64,000 nt of DNA from Ideonella aquatica (GTDB taxonomy: Bacteria > Pseudomonadota > Gammaproteobacteria > Burkholderiales > Burkholderiaceae_C): NCBI RefSeq assembly GCF_018069755.1, contig NZ_JAGQDE010000019.1, positions 21,956 through 85,955 on the forward strand, given 5' to 3'. Below, piece by piece: positions 45,146 through 54,029 of this stretch (position 1 is its first letter; each line of letters opens with the position of its first letter). The notes beneath the pieces were generated by a model. It did no database searches. It saw only the letters and a program-made list of their open reading frames with translations, and was not told the DNA's origin. Both the position numbers and the translations under genes were made by a program.

Positions 45146-46360
45146 ATGCGTCTGCGTGTGTCTGCGCGCCTGTTCGCGCTGGGCTGGCTGCTGGGCGCGT
45201 CGGCGCTGTCGGCGCAGCCCGCGCCCGAACCGCTGCGCCCCGAGGTGGCCAAGCCACTGCAGGCGGCGCAGGAGGCCATCCGCGCCGGCCAAGGCGCCCA
45301 GGCGCTGGCCCGCGTGCGCGAGGCCGAGGCGGTGCCCCAGCCCAACGCGCAGGAGCGCTACCTGATCCTGCGCCTGCGCGCGCCGGCCGCCGCGCTGGCG
45401 GGCGAACACGGCCAGGCGGTGGCGGACTTCGAGGCCGTGCTGGCCAGCGACCGCCTGCCGGCGGCCGAGCGCCCGGCGCTGTGGCAGGCGCTGCTGCAGA
45501 CCGCGCAGCGCGCCAACGACCCCGCCGCCGTGGTGCGCGTGGTCCGTGCCCAGCAGGCCGAAGGCGCGCGCGAGCCGCGCCTGTGGCTGGTGCTGGCCCA
45601 GGCCCAGGCCACGCTGAAGAACGATGCCGGCGTGGTCCAGGCGCTGCAGAGCCTGGTGGCCGACGACGAGGCCGCCGGCCGGCCCGGCGCCGAGGCGCCG
45701 CTGAAGCTGCTGGCCGCCACGCAGCTGCGCCAGGGCGATGAGGCGGGCTACCAGGTCACGCTCGAGCGGCTTGTGCGCCTCCACCCTCAACCGGCCTACT
45801 GGGCCGACCGGCTGGCCCGGCTGCGTGCCGCGCCGGGCTTCCCGCCGCGGCTGCAGCTTGACAGCTGGCGCCTGGCGCGCCAGGCGAACGCGCTGCTGGA
45901 CGCCGATGACATGCACGACATGGTGCGGCTCGCGGTGCAGGCCGGCTTGCCGGCCGAGGCGCTGGCGGTGCTGGACGAGGGCGTGGCGCGCGGGTGGGGC
46001 ACGCCGGCCGACAAGGCGCAACGTGCCGCGCTGCAGAAGGCCGTCGCCGACGACCGCAGCCAGTTGAGCAGCGGCGAGGCTGCTGCGCGCCAGGCGCCCG
46101 ATAGTGCGGCGCTCTTCGGCCAGGGCCTGGCGTTGTTCACCATGGGCCAGACCGATCCCGGCCTGCAGCGCATGTCCGACGCGCTGGCCCGTGGCATCGC
46201 CCGCCAAACCGACGAAGCACGGCTGCGCCTGGCCGTGGCCCGCTGGCAGGCTGGTCAGCGCGAAGCGGCGCAGGCCGAGTGGCGCGCGCTGGCTGCCGGC
46301 GCCACCGGCGCGGTGGCCACGCTGGCGCGCCTGTGGCTGCTGCTGCGGCCGCCGTCCTGA
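45146..46360 (+). CDS. Exported TPR-like repeat protein
   Basis: A 404-residue protein with a cleavable signal peptide (LFALGWLLGASALSAQP), rich in Ala, Leu, Gln and Arg. It is built from repeated helical pairs resembling tetratricopeptide repeats (e.g. GAQALARVREAEAVPQPNAQERYLILRLRAPAAALAGEHGQAVADFEAVL). No catalytic motif is visible. It follows xylA by 13 bp with a GGAGG ribosome-binding site, so it may be co-transcribed, but its composition points to a periplasmic scaffold rather than a sugar enzyme. Confidence 0.7.
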   Translation: MRLRVSARLFALGWLLGASALSAQPAPEPLRPEVAKPLQAAQEAIRAGQGAQALARVREAEAVPQPNAQERYLILRLRAPAAALAGEHGQAVADFEAVLASDRLPAAERPALWQALLQTAQRANDPAAVVRVVRAQQAEGAREPRLWLVLAQAQATLKNDAGVVQALQSLVADDEAAGRPGAEAPLKLLAATQLRQGDEAGYQVTLERLVRLHPQPAYWADRLARLRAAPGFPPRLQLDSWRLARQANALLDADDMHDMVRLAVQAGLPAEALAVLDEGVARGWGTPADKAQRAALQKAVADDRSQLSSGEAAARQAPDSAALFGQGLALFTMGQTDPGLQRMSDALARGIARQTDEARLRLAVARWQAGQREAAQAEWRALAAGATGAVATLARLWLLLRPPS

Positions 46361-46370
46361 GCGCAGCGCC

Positions 46371-46940
46371 TCACTGACCGCGCACCGGCGGCTTCATGAA
46401 GGTGATCACCTGCTGGTCTGGCGCATGGCGCGCGCCGCAGCTGCCGGCCTCTTGCTGGCCCTCGGCCTCGTGCAGCAGGTTGATCACGTCGACGTAGTCG
46501 CGGTCCTTGACCATCATCAGCGCGGTGCGGCCCACCTCGTTGCGTGCCAGCGGGTCGGCGCCAGCCTGCAGCAGCACCTGCACCACGGCGGCCTCGCCGT
46601 TGCCGGCGGCGTACATCAGCGGACGCACGCCAAAGCCGATGCAGGCCTCCTGGTCGGCGCCGGCCTGCAGCAGCAGCGCCACCACGTCTGGATGGCCGCG
46701 GTCCTCGTCGGGGTCGTGGCAGGCGTGGAAGAGGGCGGTGTAGTCGCGGGCGTCGCGGGCGTTCACGTCGGCGCCTGCGGCCAGCAGCGCCTCGGTCAGC
46801 GCGCCTTGCCCGGTGCGGGCGGCCCACATCAGCGCGCTGAGGCCCTCGTCGTCGCGCGCCTCCAAGGTGGCTGGCGTGGCCAGGCGGTGCACCGCCTCCA
46901 GGTCACCGCGGCGCACCGCTTCAATCAGGCTGTGTGGCAT
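46371..46940 (-). CDS. Ankyrin-repeat protein
   Basis: A 189-residue protein with about four ankyrin repeats, e.g. DDEGLSALMWAARTGQGALTEALLAAGADVNARD, then DYTALFHACHDPDEDRGHPDVVALLLQAGADQEA and VRPLMYAAGNGEAAVVQVLLQAGADPLARNEVGRTALM. It has no signal peptide, so it is probably cytosolic and binds another protein. It converges on the TPR gene with 10 bp between stop codons. No specific partner can be named. Confidence 0.85.
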   Translation of the reverse strand: MPHSLIEAVRRGDLEAVHRLATPATLEARDDEGLSALMWAARTGQGALTEALLAAGADVNARDARDYTALFHACHDPDEDRGHPDVVALLLQAGADQEACIGFGVRPLMYAAGNGEAAVVQVLLQAGADPLARNEVGRTALMMVKDRDYVDVINLLHEAEGQQEAGSCGARHAPDQQVITFMKPPVRGQ

Positions 46941-47017
46941 GGAACCCCTCACGGTATCGGTCAAGCTCCGCATTCTGAGGGGTCGGCCGATGGGCCTGCC
47001 ACCGCAAGGGCGATCGT

Positions 47018-47914
47018 CTACGCGGTCACCTGCGCCGCGGCGCGGTGGAGATGGGTGATGAAGTGGCGCACGGCCGGCTTCACCGCCACCGTGCTCAGCG
47101 CGATCGCGCCCAGGGCCAGCGGCAGCGGCCCTTCGCGCAGCTTCAGCACCTGCATGAACGGCGCTGCGGCCGGGTGGGTGGCAATTGGCAGCGGCATCAG
47201 CCCCACGCAGTCGCCATGGCTGATCAGTGACAGCAGGCCCAGCGTGGAGTTGACGATCGCCGCCGGTGCCGGCGGCTGCAGCCCGTGCCGCTCGAACAGC
47301 AGCTTGGCATAGCCGGACTGGCCGCTGAGGCTGGTGTAGACCCAGCGCGAGTCCTGCAGATCGCGCAATGAGCGCGCCCGCGCCTTCGGGTTGCCGCGCC
47401 CCACCACCACCGCCATCTCGATCGGCATCAGCGGCTCGACATGGCATTCGCCCGGCGCCAGGTCCTCGGGGATCGGGCCCACCACCAGGTCCACCTGGCG
47501 CTGGCGCAGCAGCTCCAACTGCCCGATGTAGAGCTCCTCGCGCAGCTGCAGCATCATCGCCGGGAAGGCGCGGCTGTAGGTGCGCACCGCCTCGGGCACC
47601 AGCAGCAGCAGCGCCAGCGGCACCGCGCCCACGGCCAGCTGGCCCACCATGCGGCCGCCCATCTGGCCGATCTGCTGCACCGCCTCGTCCAGCTCCCACA
47701 CCGCGGCCTTGGCCCGCGCATGCAGGATGCGGCCTTGCGCGGTGGGCGTGACACCGGTGGTGCTGCGTTCCAGCAGCGGCGCGCCCAGCTCGCGTTCGAG
47801 CTCGCGCACCATCTTCGACAAAGCCGGCTGGGTCACACCCACACGCCGCGCAGCAGCACGCAGGCTGCCCTCGTCAATGGCGGCGACCAGCGCCTGCAAG
47901 GCATTGAGCTTCAT
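47018..47914 (-). CDS. LysR regulator of the TRAP/gallate dioxygenase genes
   Basis: A 298-residue LysR-type regulator with the N-terminal winged helix MKLNALQALVAAIDEGSLRAAARRVGVTQPALSKMVRELERELG and an effector domain (about 90-295). The subgroup resembles regulators of aromatic-acid genes. It is divergent from the TRAP transporter genes, with a T-N11-A palindrome just upstream of its start. It probably activates the transporter and gallate dioxygenase genes in response to gallate or a related acid. The start at 47914 is set by the HTH alignment. Confidence 0.87.
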   Translation of the reverse strand: MKLNALQALVAAIDEGSLRAAARRVGVTQPALSKMVRELERELGAPLLERSTTGVTPTAQGRILHARAKAAVWELDEAVQQIGQMGGRMVGQLAVGAVPLALLLLVPEAVRTYSRAFPAMMLQLREELYIGQLELLRQRQVDLVVGPIPEDLAPGECHVEPLMPIEMAVVVGRGNPKARARSLRDLQDSRWVYTSLSGQSGYAKLLFERHGLQPPAPAAIVNSTLGLLSLISHGDCVGLMPLPIATHPAAAPFMQVLKLREGPLPLALGAIALSTVAVKPAVRHFITHLHRAAAQVTA

Positions 47915-47922
47915 GCGCTGAT

Positions 47923-47939
47923 GATAACCATGGGTTATC
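47923..47939. promoter_or_regulatory. LysR-type operator
   Basis: GATAACC-ATG-GGTTATC is a perfect 7-3-7 palindrome with the T-N11-A geometry of LysR sites (T47925, A47937). It lies 9 bp upstream of the LysR start and about 110 bp upstream of the TRAP gene start, where it could serve both autoregulation and activation. Confidence 0.7.
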
Positions 47940-48048
47940 GCGCCGGCCTGCGCGGCATCTTCCGGACCAGGGGTGTGCTTCCTAGACTGCGCCCGCGCTT
48001 TGCGCTGGATCAATACCAGCGGTTTTCACACACACCGGAGACAAGCCC

Positions 48049-49080
48049 TTGAACACCATCCGCCGCCTGCTTGCCGTGGCCGCCACGGCCACCCTGTCCA
48101 CCGCCGCCTGCGCCCAGGACAGCGTGGTGCTCAAGGTGCACCACTTCCTGCCCGCCGGCTCCTATGCCCAGCAGCAGTTCATCCAGCCCTGGTGCGACAA
48201 GATCGCCAAGGACTCGGCCGGCAAGCTGAAGTGCCAGATCTACCCGTCGATGCAGCTGGGCGGCACGCCGGGGCAACTGGTGGACCAGGTCAAGGACGGC
48301 GTGGCCGATGTGGTCTGGACGCTGTCGGGCTACACCGCCGGCCGCTTTCCGCTGATGGAGGTCTTCGAGCTGCCCTTCATGATGCAAAGTCCCGAAGCCA
48401 CCAGCAAGGCGCTGTGGGAGTACGTGAACACCTACGCGATGGCCGAGTTCAAGGACGTCAAGCCGATCGCCTTGCATGTGCATGGCGACGGCGTGTTCCA
48501 CATGCGCGACAAGCCGGTCCGCAGCATGGCCGACCTCAAGGGCCTGAAGGTGCGCGCTCCCACCCGCCAGACCAACAAGTTCCTCGCCGCCCTGGGCGCC
48601 ACGCCGGTGGCGATGCCGGTGCCGCAGGTCAGCGAGGCGCTGTCCAAGGGCGTCATCGACGGCGCCGTGGTGCCCTACGAGGTGGTGCCGTCGGTGAAGA
48701 TCCAGGAGATCGTCAAGTACCACTCCGAGACCGATCCCGCCGAGCCGGCGTTCTACACCTCCACCTTCATGTTCGTGATGAACAAGGACAAGTACGCCAG
48801 CCTGTCGCCCGAGCTGAAGAAGGTGGTCGATGCGAACAGCGGCCTGGCGCTGTCGGGCCAGATCGGCAAGGTCTTCCTGGCGGCCGATGCCGAGGGCAAG
48901 AAGCTGACCGCGAAGAACACCACCAATGTCATCCCGGCCGCAGAGCTGGCGAACTGGAAGAAGGCCGGCCAGCCGCTGGTCGACGGCTGGATCGCCGATG
49001 TCAGTGCCAAGGGCGCCAACGGCAAGCAGCTGTACGACGCGGCCCGTGCCCTGATCGCCAAGCACCAGGCGGCGCAGTAA
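48049..49080 (+). CDS. dctP: TRAP transporter, periplasmic substrate-binding subunit
   Basis: A 343-residue DctP-type protein with signal peptide NTIRRLLAVAATATLSTAACAQD. The mature part has LKVHHFLPAGSYAQQQFIQPWCDKIAKDSAGKLKCQIYPSMQLGGTPGQLVDQVKDGVADVVW and the conserved carboxylate-binding arginine region LKGLKVRAPTRQTNKFLAALG. The start is a TTG at 48049, with GGAG upstream. It delivers an organic acid to DctQM. With gallate dioxygenase encoded downstream, an aromatic acid such as gallate is a likely ligand (inference). Confidence 0.9.
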   Translation: MNTIRRLLAVAATATLSTAACAQDSVVLKVHHFLPAGSYAQQQFIQPWCDKIAKDSAGKLKCQIYPSMQLGGTPGQLVDQVKDGVADVVWTLSGYTAGRFPLMEVFELPFMMQSPEATSKALWEYVNTYAMAEFKDVKPIALHVHGDGVFHMRDKPVRSMADLKGLKVRAPTRQTNKFLAALGATPVAMPVPQVSEALSKGVIDGAVVPYEVVPSVKIQEIVKYHSETDPAEPAFYTSTFMFVMNKDKYASLSPELKKVVDANSGLALSGQIGKVFLAADAEGKKLTAKNTTNVIPAAELANWKKAGQPLVDGWIADVSAKGANGKQLYDAARALIAKHQAAQ

Positions 49081-49114
49081 TGCGCAGAGGCTGCACAGGC
49101 CCAAGGAGACACGT

Positions 49115-49672
49115 ATGCAAGAACCCCTTCCGGGGGCCCGCGTCGCGGGCACCCTGCCCGGCTTCGGCCCCATCGGCTATCGCCTGCTCGCGCTGTCCAA
49201 GGCGCTGGCGATGGCGGGCGGCCTGGTCTTCGTGCTGCTGGTGGCGATGAGCATCGTCAGCATCGTCGGCCGCAAGCTGGCGGCCGCACCGGTGCCGGGC
49301 GATGTCGAGCTGCTGCAGATGAGCGCCGCCTTCGCCTGCGCCTGCTTCTTCGCCTACTGCCACCTGATCGGCGGCGACGTGAAGGTCGACTTCTTCACCG
49401 CCAGGGCCTCGGCCCGCACCCTCCGTGCGCTGGATGCGCTGGGCTCGCTGCTGTTCGGTGCGATGGGCGCGGCCCTGGCCTGGCGCGGCACGGCCGGCAT
49501 GCTGGCAATGAAGGACTCGGGCGAGACCAGCATCATCCTGGGCTGGCCGATCTGGCTGGCCCAGGCGCTGATGATCCCCGGCTTCGTGCTGATGGCGCTG
49601 GCCGGGCTCTATATGGTGGGCGCGCACCTGCGCAGCCCGGCGGTGGGCGCGCCTCAGGAGGTGCAGCCATGA
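49115..49672 (+). CDS. dctQ: TRAP transporter, small permease subunit
   Basis: A 185-residue protein with four hydrophobic segments, typical of DctQ (ALAMAGGLVFVLLVAMSIVSIVGRKLA, LLQMSAAFACACFFAYCHLIGGDVKVDFF). It couples the binding protein to the large permease in the inner membrane. Its stop codon overlaps the dctM start (ATGA). Confidence 0.88.
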   Translation: MQEPLPGARVAGTLPGFGPIGYRLLALSKALAMAGGLVFVLLVAMSIVSIVGRKLAAAPVPGDVELLQMSAAFACACFFAYCHLIGGDVKVDFFTARASARTLRALDALGSLLFGAMGAALAWRGTAGMLAMKDSGETSIILGWPIWLAQALMIPGFVLMALAGLYMVGAHLRSPAVGAPQEVQP

Positions 49673-50997
49673 GCGGCATCGCCACCGGGCTGTGGATCTT
49701 CGCGCTGCTGATGGGCCTGCTGGCGCTGCGCGTGCCGATCGGCGTGGCCATGTTCACCATGGGCTCGCTGGGCTACGCCTGGCTCAGCGGCAGCTTCACC
49801 CCGCTGCTCAGCGTGTGGAAAAACGTGGGCTATGCGCGGCTGTCGAACTACGACCTGATCGTCATCCCGATGTTCCTGCTGATGGGCCAGTTCGCCACCC
49901 ACGGGGGCTTGAGCGCGGCGCTGTTCCGCTTCGTCGCGGCCTTCATGGGCCACTTGAAGGGTGGCATCGCGATGGCCTCGATCGGCGCCTGCGCGGGCTT
50001 TGGCGCGATCTGCGGCTCCTCGCTGGCCACTGCCGCCACGATGGGCCAGGTGGCGCTGCCCGAGCTGCGCCGCTACGGCTACTCCGGCGCGCTGGCCACC
50101 GGCGCGCTGGCGGCTGGCGGCACGCTGGGCATCATGATCCCGCCCTCGGTGCCGCTGGTGATCTACGCCATCCTGACGCAGGAGTCGATCGGCAAGCTGT
50201 TCATGGCTGCGGTGCTGCCGGGCCTGATCGCGATGCTCGGCTACATGATCGTCGTGAAGATCATCGTCACGCTGCGCCCCGAGGCCGGCCCCGCCGGTCC
50301 GCGCGTGCCCTGGCCTGAGCGGCTCAAGGCACTGGCCCAGGTGCTGCCGGTGCTGGGCGTGTTTGCGGTGGTCATCATCGGCATCTACGGCGGCTGGGCC
50401 AACCCCACCGAGGCGGCCGCCATTGGCGCCGCGGCCTGTGGCGTGCTGGCCGTGGCCACCGGTGGCATGCGCGTCAAGGGCATCGTCGACAGCGCGCTGG
50501 GCACGGCCCAGGCCACAGCGATGATCTTCCTGGTGCTGCTGGGCGCCGACATGCTCAACACCGCGCTGGCGCTGAGCCAGATGCCGGTGGAGCTGGCCGC
50601 CTGGGTCAAGGACAGCGGCCTGCACCCGATGGTGGTGATGGTGGCGATCCTGGTGATCTACATCCTGCTGGGCTGCGTGATGGATTCGCTGGCGATGATC
50701 CTGCTGACCATCCCGATCTTCTACCCGATGGTCATGGGCCTGGAGTTCCATGGCCTGGGCGCCACCGACAAGAGCATCTGGTTCGGCATCCTGGCGCTGA
50801 TGGTGGTGGAGATCGGCCTGGTGCATCCGCCGGTCGGCATGAACGTCTTCATCATCAACCGCCTGGCCAAGGACGTGCCGCTGGTCGAGACCTTCAAGGG
50901 CGTGATGCCTTTCCTGGCCTCGGACCTGCTGCGCATCGTGCTGCTGCTGGCCTTCCCGGCACTGTCGCTGGTGCTGGTGCACAGCGTCGGCGGCTGA
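49669..50997 (+). CDS. dctM: TRAP transporter, large permease subunit
   Basis: A 442-residue DctM-type membrane protein with about 12 hydrophobic segments. Family signatures include VPIGVAMFTMGSLGYAWLSG, GGTLGIMIPPSVPLVIYAILTQESIGKLFMAAVLPGL and GLVHPPVGMNVFIIN. It is the ion-driven translocation subunit. The gallate dioxygenase gene follows 29 bp later, so transporter and ring-cleaving enzyme are one unit. Confidence 0.92.
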   Translation: MSGIATGLWIFALLMGLLALRVPIGVAMFTMGSLGYAWLSGSFTPLLSVWKNVGYARLSNYDLIVIPMFLLMGQFATHGGLSAALFRFVAAFMGHLKGGIAMASIGACAGFGAICGSSLATAATMGQVALPELRRYGYSGALATGALAAGGTLGIMIPPSVPLVIYAILTQESIGKLFMAAVLPGLIAMLGYMIVVKIIVTLRPEAGPAGPRVPWPERLKALAQVLPVLGVFAVVIIGIYGGWANPTEAAAIGAAACGVLAVATGGMRVKGIVDSALGTAQATAMIFLVLLGADMLNTALALSQMPVELAAWVKDSGLHPMVVMVAILVIYILLGCVMDSLAMILLTIPIFYPMVMGLEFHGLGATDKSIWFGILALMVVEIGLVHPPVGMNVFIINRLAKDVPLVETFKGVMPFLASDLLRIVLLLAFPALSLVLVHSVGG

Positions 50998-51026
50998 TTC
51001 CCCCTCCTTCGGAGCAAGCTCTCACC

Positions 51027-52307
51027 ATGGCACGCATCATCGGCGGCATTGGCGCCTCGCATTCCCCCACCATCGGCTACGCCAAGGACACCGGCAAGCA
51101 GCAGGACCCGGCCTGGAAGCCGATCTTCGACGGCTTTGACGCCATCCGCGGCTGGGTGCAGGCGCAGAAGATCGACGTGATCTTCGTGATCTACAACGAC
51201 CACATCACCTCGTTCTTCTTCGACCACTACTCGGCCTTTGCGCTGGGCATCGATGACCGCTATGTGGCGGCCGACGAGGGCGGCGGCCCGCGCGAGGTGG
51301 CGCCGGCCATCGGCCACCTGGGCCTGGCGCGGCACATTGGCATGGCGCTGGTGGCCGACGAGTTCGACATGTCCTTCTTCCAGGGCAAGCCGGTGGACCA
51401 CGGTCTGCTGTCGCCGCTGTCGATGCTGGCCGATGCGAACGGCCCCTGGCCCGGCCAGGTCGTGCCGCTGCAGGTGGGCGTGCTGCAACTGCCCATCCCC
51501 AGTGCGAAGCGCATGTGGAAGCTGGGCAGGACGCTGCGCCAGGCCGTGGAGAGCTACCCCGAGGACCTGCGTGTCGCAGTGATGGCCACCGGCGGCCTGT
51601 CGCACCAGGTGCATGGCGAGCGCGCGGGCTTCCTCAACGAGGCCTGGGACAGCGAGTTCCTGGAGCTGCTGGAGCACGCGCCCGACACGCTGGTGAACAT
51701 GCGCATCGCCGAGTACGCCGCCAAGGGCGGCATGGAAGGCGCTGAGGTCATCATGTGGCTGATCATGCGCGGCGCACTGTCCGAGCAGGTGCGCCTGGTG
51801 CACAAGCAGACCTATGCCCCTTCGGTGACCAACATCTGCACCTTGGTGTTCGAGGACCTGGGCGGCGAGCCTGACCCCGCGGCGGTGGCCGCCTACCGCA
51901 CCCACATCGGCCATGAGCTGGATGGCGCTGGCGCCTTGCCCGGCACCTACCCCTTCACGCACGCGCGCAGCCACGCCAACCTGCGCCTCAACAGCTTCCT
52001 GCACGAGCTGGTGAAGCCGGCGCACCGCGCGCGTTTCCTCAGCGACTTCGACGCCCTGGCCACCGAGCACGGCCTGAGCGCCGAGGAGCAGGCGCTGATC
52101 CGCGAGCGCCGCTGGATCGAGATGATCCGCCGCGGCGTCAGCTTCTTCGTGCTGGAAAAGATGGCGGCCGTGCTGGGCGTGCCCAACCCCGCGGTCTACG
52201 CGGCCTTCCGCGGCGAATCGCTGGCGCAGTTCCTGGCCACCCGCAAGGTGCCGATGACCTACTCGGTGGCGGGCGGTGACAAGGTGCGGGCGATGGAGCC
52301 GCGCTGA
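51027..52307 (+). CDS. galA: Gallate dioxygenase (fused LigB-LigA type extradiol enzyme)
   Basis: A 426-residue class III extradiol dioxygenase in which the catalytic LigB-like part and a C-terminal LigA-like part (about 300-426) are one chain, as in GalA and DesB. Iron ligands H12 (GIGASHSPTIG) and H59 (IYNDHITSFF) are visible; the glutamate ligand is expected in the NEAWDSEFLELLE-to-EVIMW region. It opens gallate between C4 and C5 to give 4-oxalomesaconate. Later steps (isomerase, hydratase, aldolase) are not in this window. A long-stem terminator follows. Confidence 0.9.
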   Translation: MARIIGGIGASHSPTIGYAKDTGKQQDPAWKPIFDGFDAIRGWVQAQKIDVIFVIYNDHITSFFFDHYSAFALGIDDRYVAADEGGGPREVAPAIGHLGLARHIGMALVADEFDMSFFQGKPVDHGLLSPLSMLADANGPWPGQVVPLQVGVLQLPIPSAKRMWKLGRTLRQAVESYPEDLRVAVMATGGLSHQVHGERAGFLNEAWDSEFLELLEHAPDTLVNMRIAEYAAKGGMEGAEVIMWLIMRGALSEQVRLVHKQTYAPSVTNICTLVFEDLGGEPDPAAVAAYRTHIGHELDGAGALPGTYPFTHARSHANLRLNSFLHELVKPAHRARFLSDFDALATEHGLSAEEQALIRERRWIEMIRRGVSFFVLEKMAAVLGVPNPAVYAAFRGESLAQFLATRKVPMTYSVAGGDKVRAMEPR

Positions 52308-52317
52308 GCGGCGGATT

Positions 52318-52360
52318 CCTGCCCACAGCGGCCGTAGGCCGCTGTGGGCAGGGCCCTTTT
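52318..52360 (+). terminator. Terminator after gallate dioxygenase gene
   Basis: A perfect 16-bp stem (52318-52333 with 52337-52352) with the loop GTA starts 10 bp after the stop codon, followed by GCCCTTTTCC. It is a strong rho-independent terminator for the TRAP/gallate operon and could also be read from the other strand. Confidence 0.85.
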
Positions 52361-52365
52361 CCGTT

Positions 52366-52513
52366 GAGCTCCCCCCAGCCCCCCTCCAAGAAGGGGGCTC
52401 CAGCATGAGCTTCGGGCCGGCCTGCCGGCCGGCGTAGCGCTGGCACGCTGGGCGCATCACCCTTTGTCGTTCTGACTGGAGCCACCCTCTTGGAGGGGGG
52501 CTGGGGGGAGCTC
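52366..52513. repeat. 38-bp inverted repeat of G/C tracts
   Basis: Two 38-bp arms (52366-52403 and 52476-52513), nearly identical as reverse complements, hold runs of C and G such as GAGCTCCCCCCAGCCCCCC. They are separated by 72 bp that include a GGCC-rich palindrome (about 52414-52432). No gene lies here. The arm sequence resembles an intergenic repeat I associate with Burkholderiales genomes; it may be a mobile REP-like element or a transcription barrier between convergent operons. Confidence 0.6.
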
Positions 52514-52528
52514 CATGTGCGGGCCTCG

Positions 52529-52557
52529 GCCCGGAGCAGCCTTCGGCTGCTCCGGGC
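52529..52557. terminator. Strong hairpin at the 3' end of the aminotransferase gene
   Basis: A perfect 13-bp stem (52529-52541 with 52545-52557) with loop TTC (GAA on the other strand) lies 18 bp beyond the aminotransferase stop codon, on its downstream side. There is no clear U tract. It probably ends or protects the minus-strand aminotransferase transcript. Confidence 0.6.
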
Positions 52558-52574
52558 AGGAAGCCGCCGGACGT

Positions 52575-53939
52575 TTATTCCACCTCGTTGAAGGTCTCAC
52601 CCAGCGCATTCACCAGGCTGTCGATCTGCGCTGTCGTGCTGATGAAGGGCGGGGCGAGCTGGATGGTGTCGCCGCCGTAGCGCACGTAGAAGCCCTTCTT
52701 CATCATGCGCATCGCCACCTGGTAGGGGCGCTTGGCGGGCTCGCCGGGGACGCTGGCCACGGTGATGCCGGCGGCCAGGCCGAAGTTGCGGATGTCGGCC
52801 ACGTGCTTCGCGCTCTTGAGGCTGTGCACCGCGCGTTCGAAGTGCGGCGCCAGCGCGCGCACGCGGCCGGGGCCGTCCTCGCGGGCCAGCAGGTCCATCG
52901 CGGCCACGCCCGCGGCGCAGGCCACCGGGTGGGCCGAGTAGGTGTAGCCGTGCGGGAACTCCAGCATGTAGTCGGGGCCGCCCGCCTGCATGAAGGTGTC
53001 GTAGATCTCGGTCCTGGCGATCACCGCGCCCAGCGGCTGCACGCCGTTGGTCACCTGCTTGGCGATGTTGATGATGTCCGGCGTGACGCCGAAGGCCTCG
53101 GCGCCGGTCCAGGCGCCGGCGCGGCCGAAGCCGGTGATGACCTCGTCGAAGATCAGCAGGATGTTGTGCGCGGTGCAGATCTCGCGCAGGCGCTGCAGGT
53201 AGCCCTGCGGCGGGATGATCACGCCGGCCGAACCGGCGAAGGGCTCGACGATCACCGCGGCGATGTTGCTGGCGTCGTGCAGCGCGATCAGGTTCAGCAG
53301 CTCATCGGCCAGCGCCACGCCGTGCGGGCCCTCGGCCGGCGGCTGGCCTTGGAAGAAGCTGCCGGCGGGCGGCTGGGTGTGGGGCAGGTGGTCGGCCTCG
53401 ACGCCCTGGCCAAAGGTCTTGCGGTTGGCCACCAGGCCGCCCACCGAGATGCCGCCGAAGTTCACGCCGTGGTAGCCCTTGATGCGGCCGATCAGCCGCG
53501 TCTTGCTGGCCTGGCCCTTGGCACGCCAGTAGGCGCGCGCCATCTTCAGCGAGGTGTCGGCCGACTCCGAGCCCGAGCCGGTGAAGAACACCCGGTTCAG
53601 CCCGGCGGGCATGCGCTCGACGATGCGGTTGGCCAGCTCGAAAGACAGCGGGTGGCCGAACTGGAACGCGGGCGAGTAGTCCAGCGTGCTCACCTGGCGC
53701 GCCACGGCGTCAGCAATCTCGCGCCGCGCATGGCCCAGGCCGCAGCACCACAGGCCCGACAGGCCATCGAACAGCTTGGTGCCGTCGGCCATCGTGTAGT
53801 GCACGCCCTCGGCCGAGGTGATCAGGCGCGGGTTGGCCTTGAAGTCGCGGTTGCCGGTGAAGGGCATCCAGTGGGCGTCCATCCAGACGGCGTCGGTGGA
53901 GGCGGGGTGGGTGGTGGTCCAGATCTCGGGGGCGTTCAT
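52575..53939 (-). CDS. Omega-amino acid--pyruvate aminotransferase
   Basis: A 454-residue class III PLP aminotransferase. Motifs: GLSGLWCCGLGHARREI, FFTGSGSESADTSLKMARAYWRAKGQ, KGYHGVNFGGISVGG, LIFDEVITGFGRAGAWTG (PLP aspartate) and INIAKQVTNGVQPLGAV (PLP lysine). The sequence fits beta-alanine/omega-amino acid:pyruvate transaminases. It should move the amino group of beta-alanine or an omega-amine to pyruvate in the cytosol. The start at 53939 follows GGAGA. It is divergent from a LysR gene (90-bp gap), which probably regulates it. Confidence 0.92.
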   Translation of the reverse strand: MNAPEIWTTTHPASTDAVWMDAHWMPFTGNRDFKANPRLITSAEGVHYTMADGTKLFDGLSGLWCCGLGHARREIADAVARQVSTLDYSPAFQFGHPLSFELANRIVERMPAGLNRVFFTGSGSESADTSLKMARAYWRAKGQASKTRLIGRIKGYHGVNFGGISVGGLVANRKTFGQGVEADHLPHTQPPAGSFFQGQPPAEGPHGVALADELLNLIALHDASNIAAVIVEPFAGSAGVIIPPQGYLQRLREICTAHNILLIFDEVITGFGRAGAWTGAEAFGVTPDIINIAKQVTNGVQPLGAVIARTEIYDTFMQAGGPDYMLEFPHGYTYSAHPVACAAGVAAMDLLAREDGPGRVRALAPHFERAVHSLKSAKHVADIRNFGLAAGITVASVPGEPAKRPYQVAMRMMKKGFYVRYGGDTIQLAPPFISTTAQIDSLVNALGETFNEVE

Positions 53940-54029
53940 CGGCGGGTCTCCAGGCAGCGCAAGCTGCGGATGGTGCCTCAGGATTCGCTTGAATAGAATG
54001 CTTTCATCTGCGCAGTCACTTGACGATCC

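Noticed and set aside
52321..52349. Considered as a transposon end or phage attachment site
   Set aside because: The symmetry and the following T-run fit a transcription terminator; no duplicated target or integrase is present.
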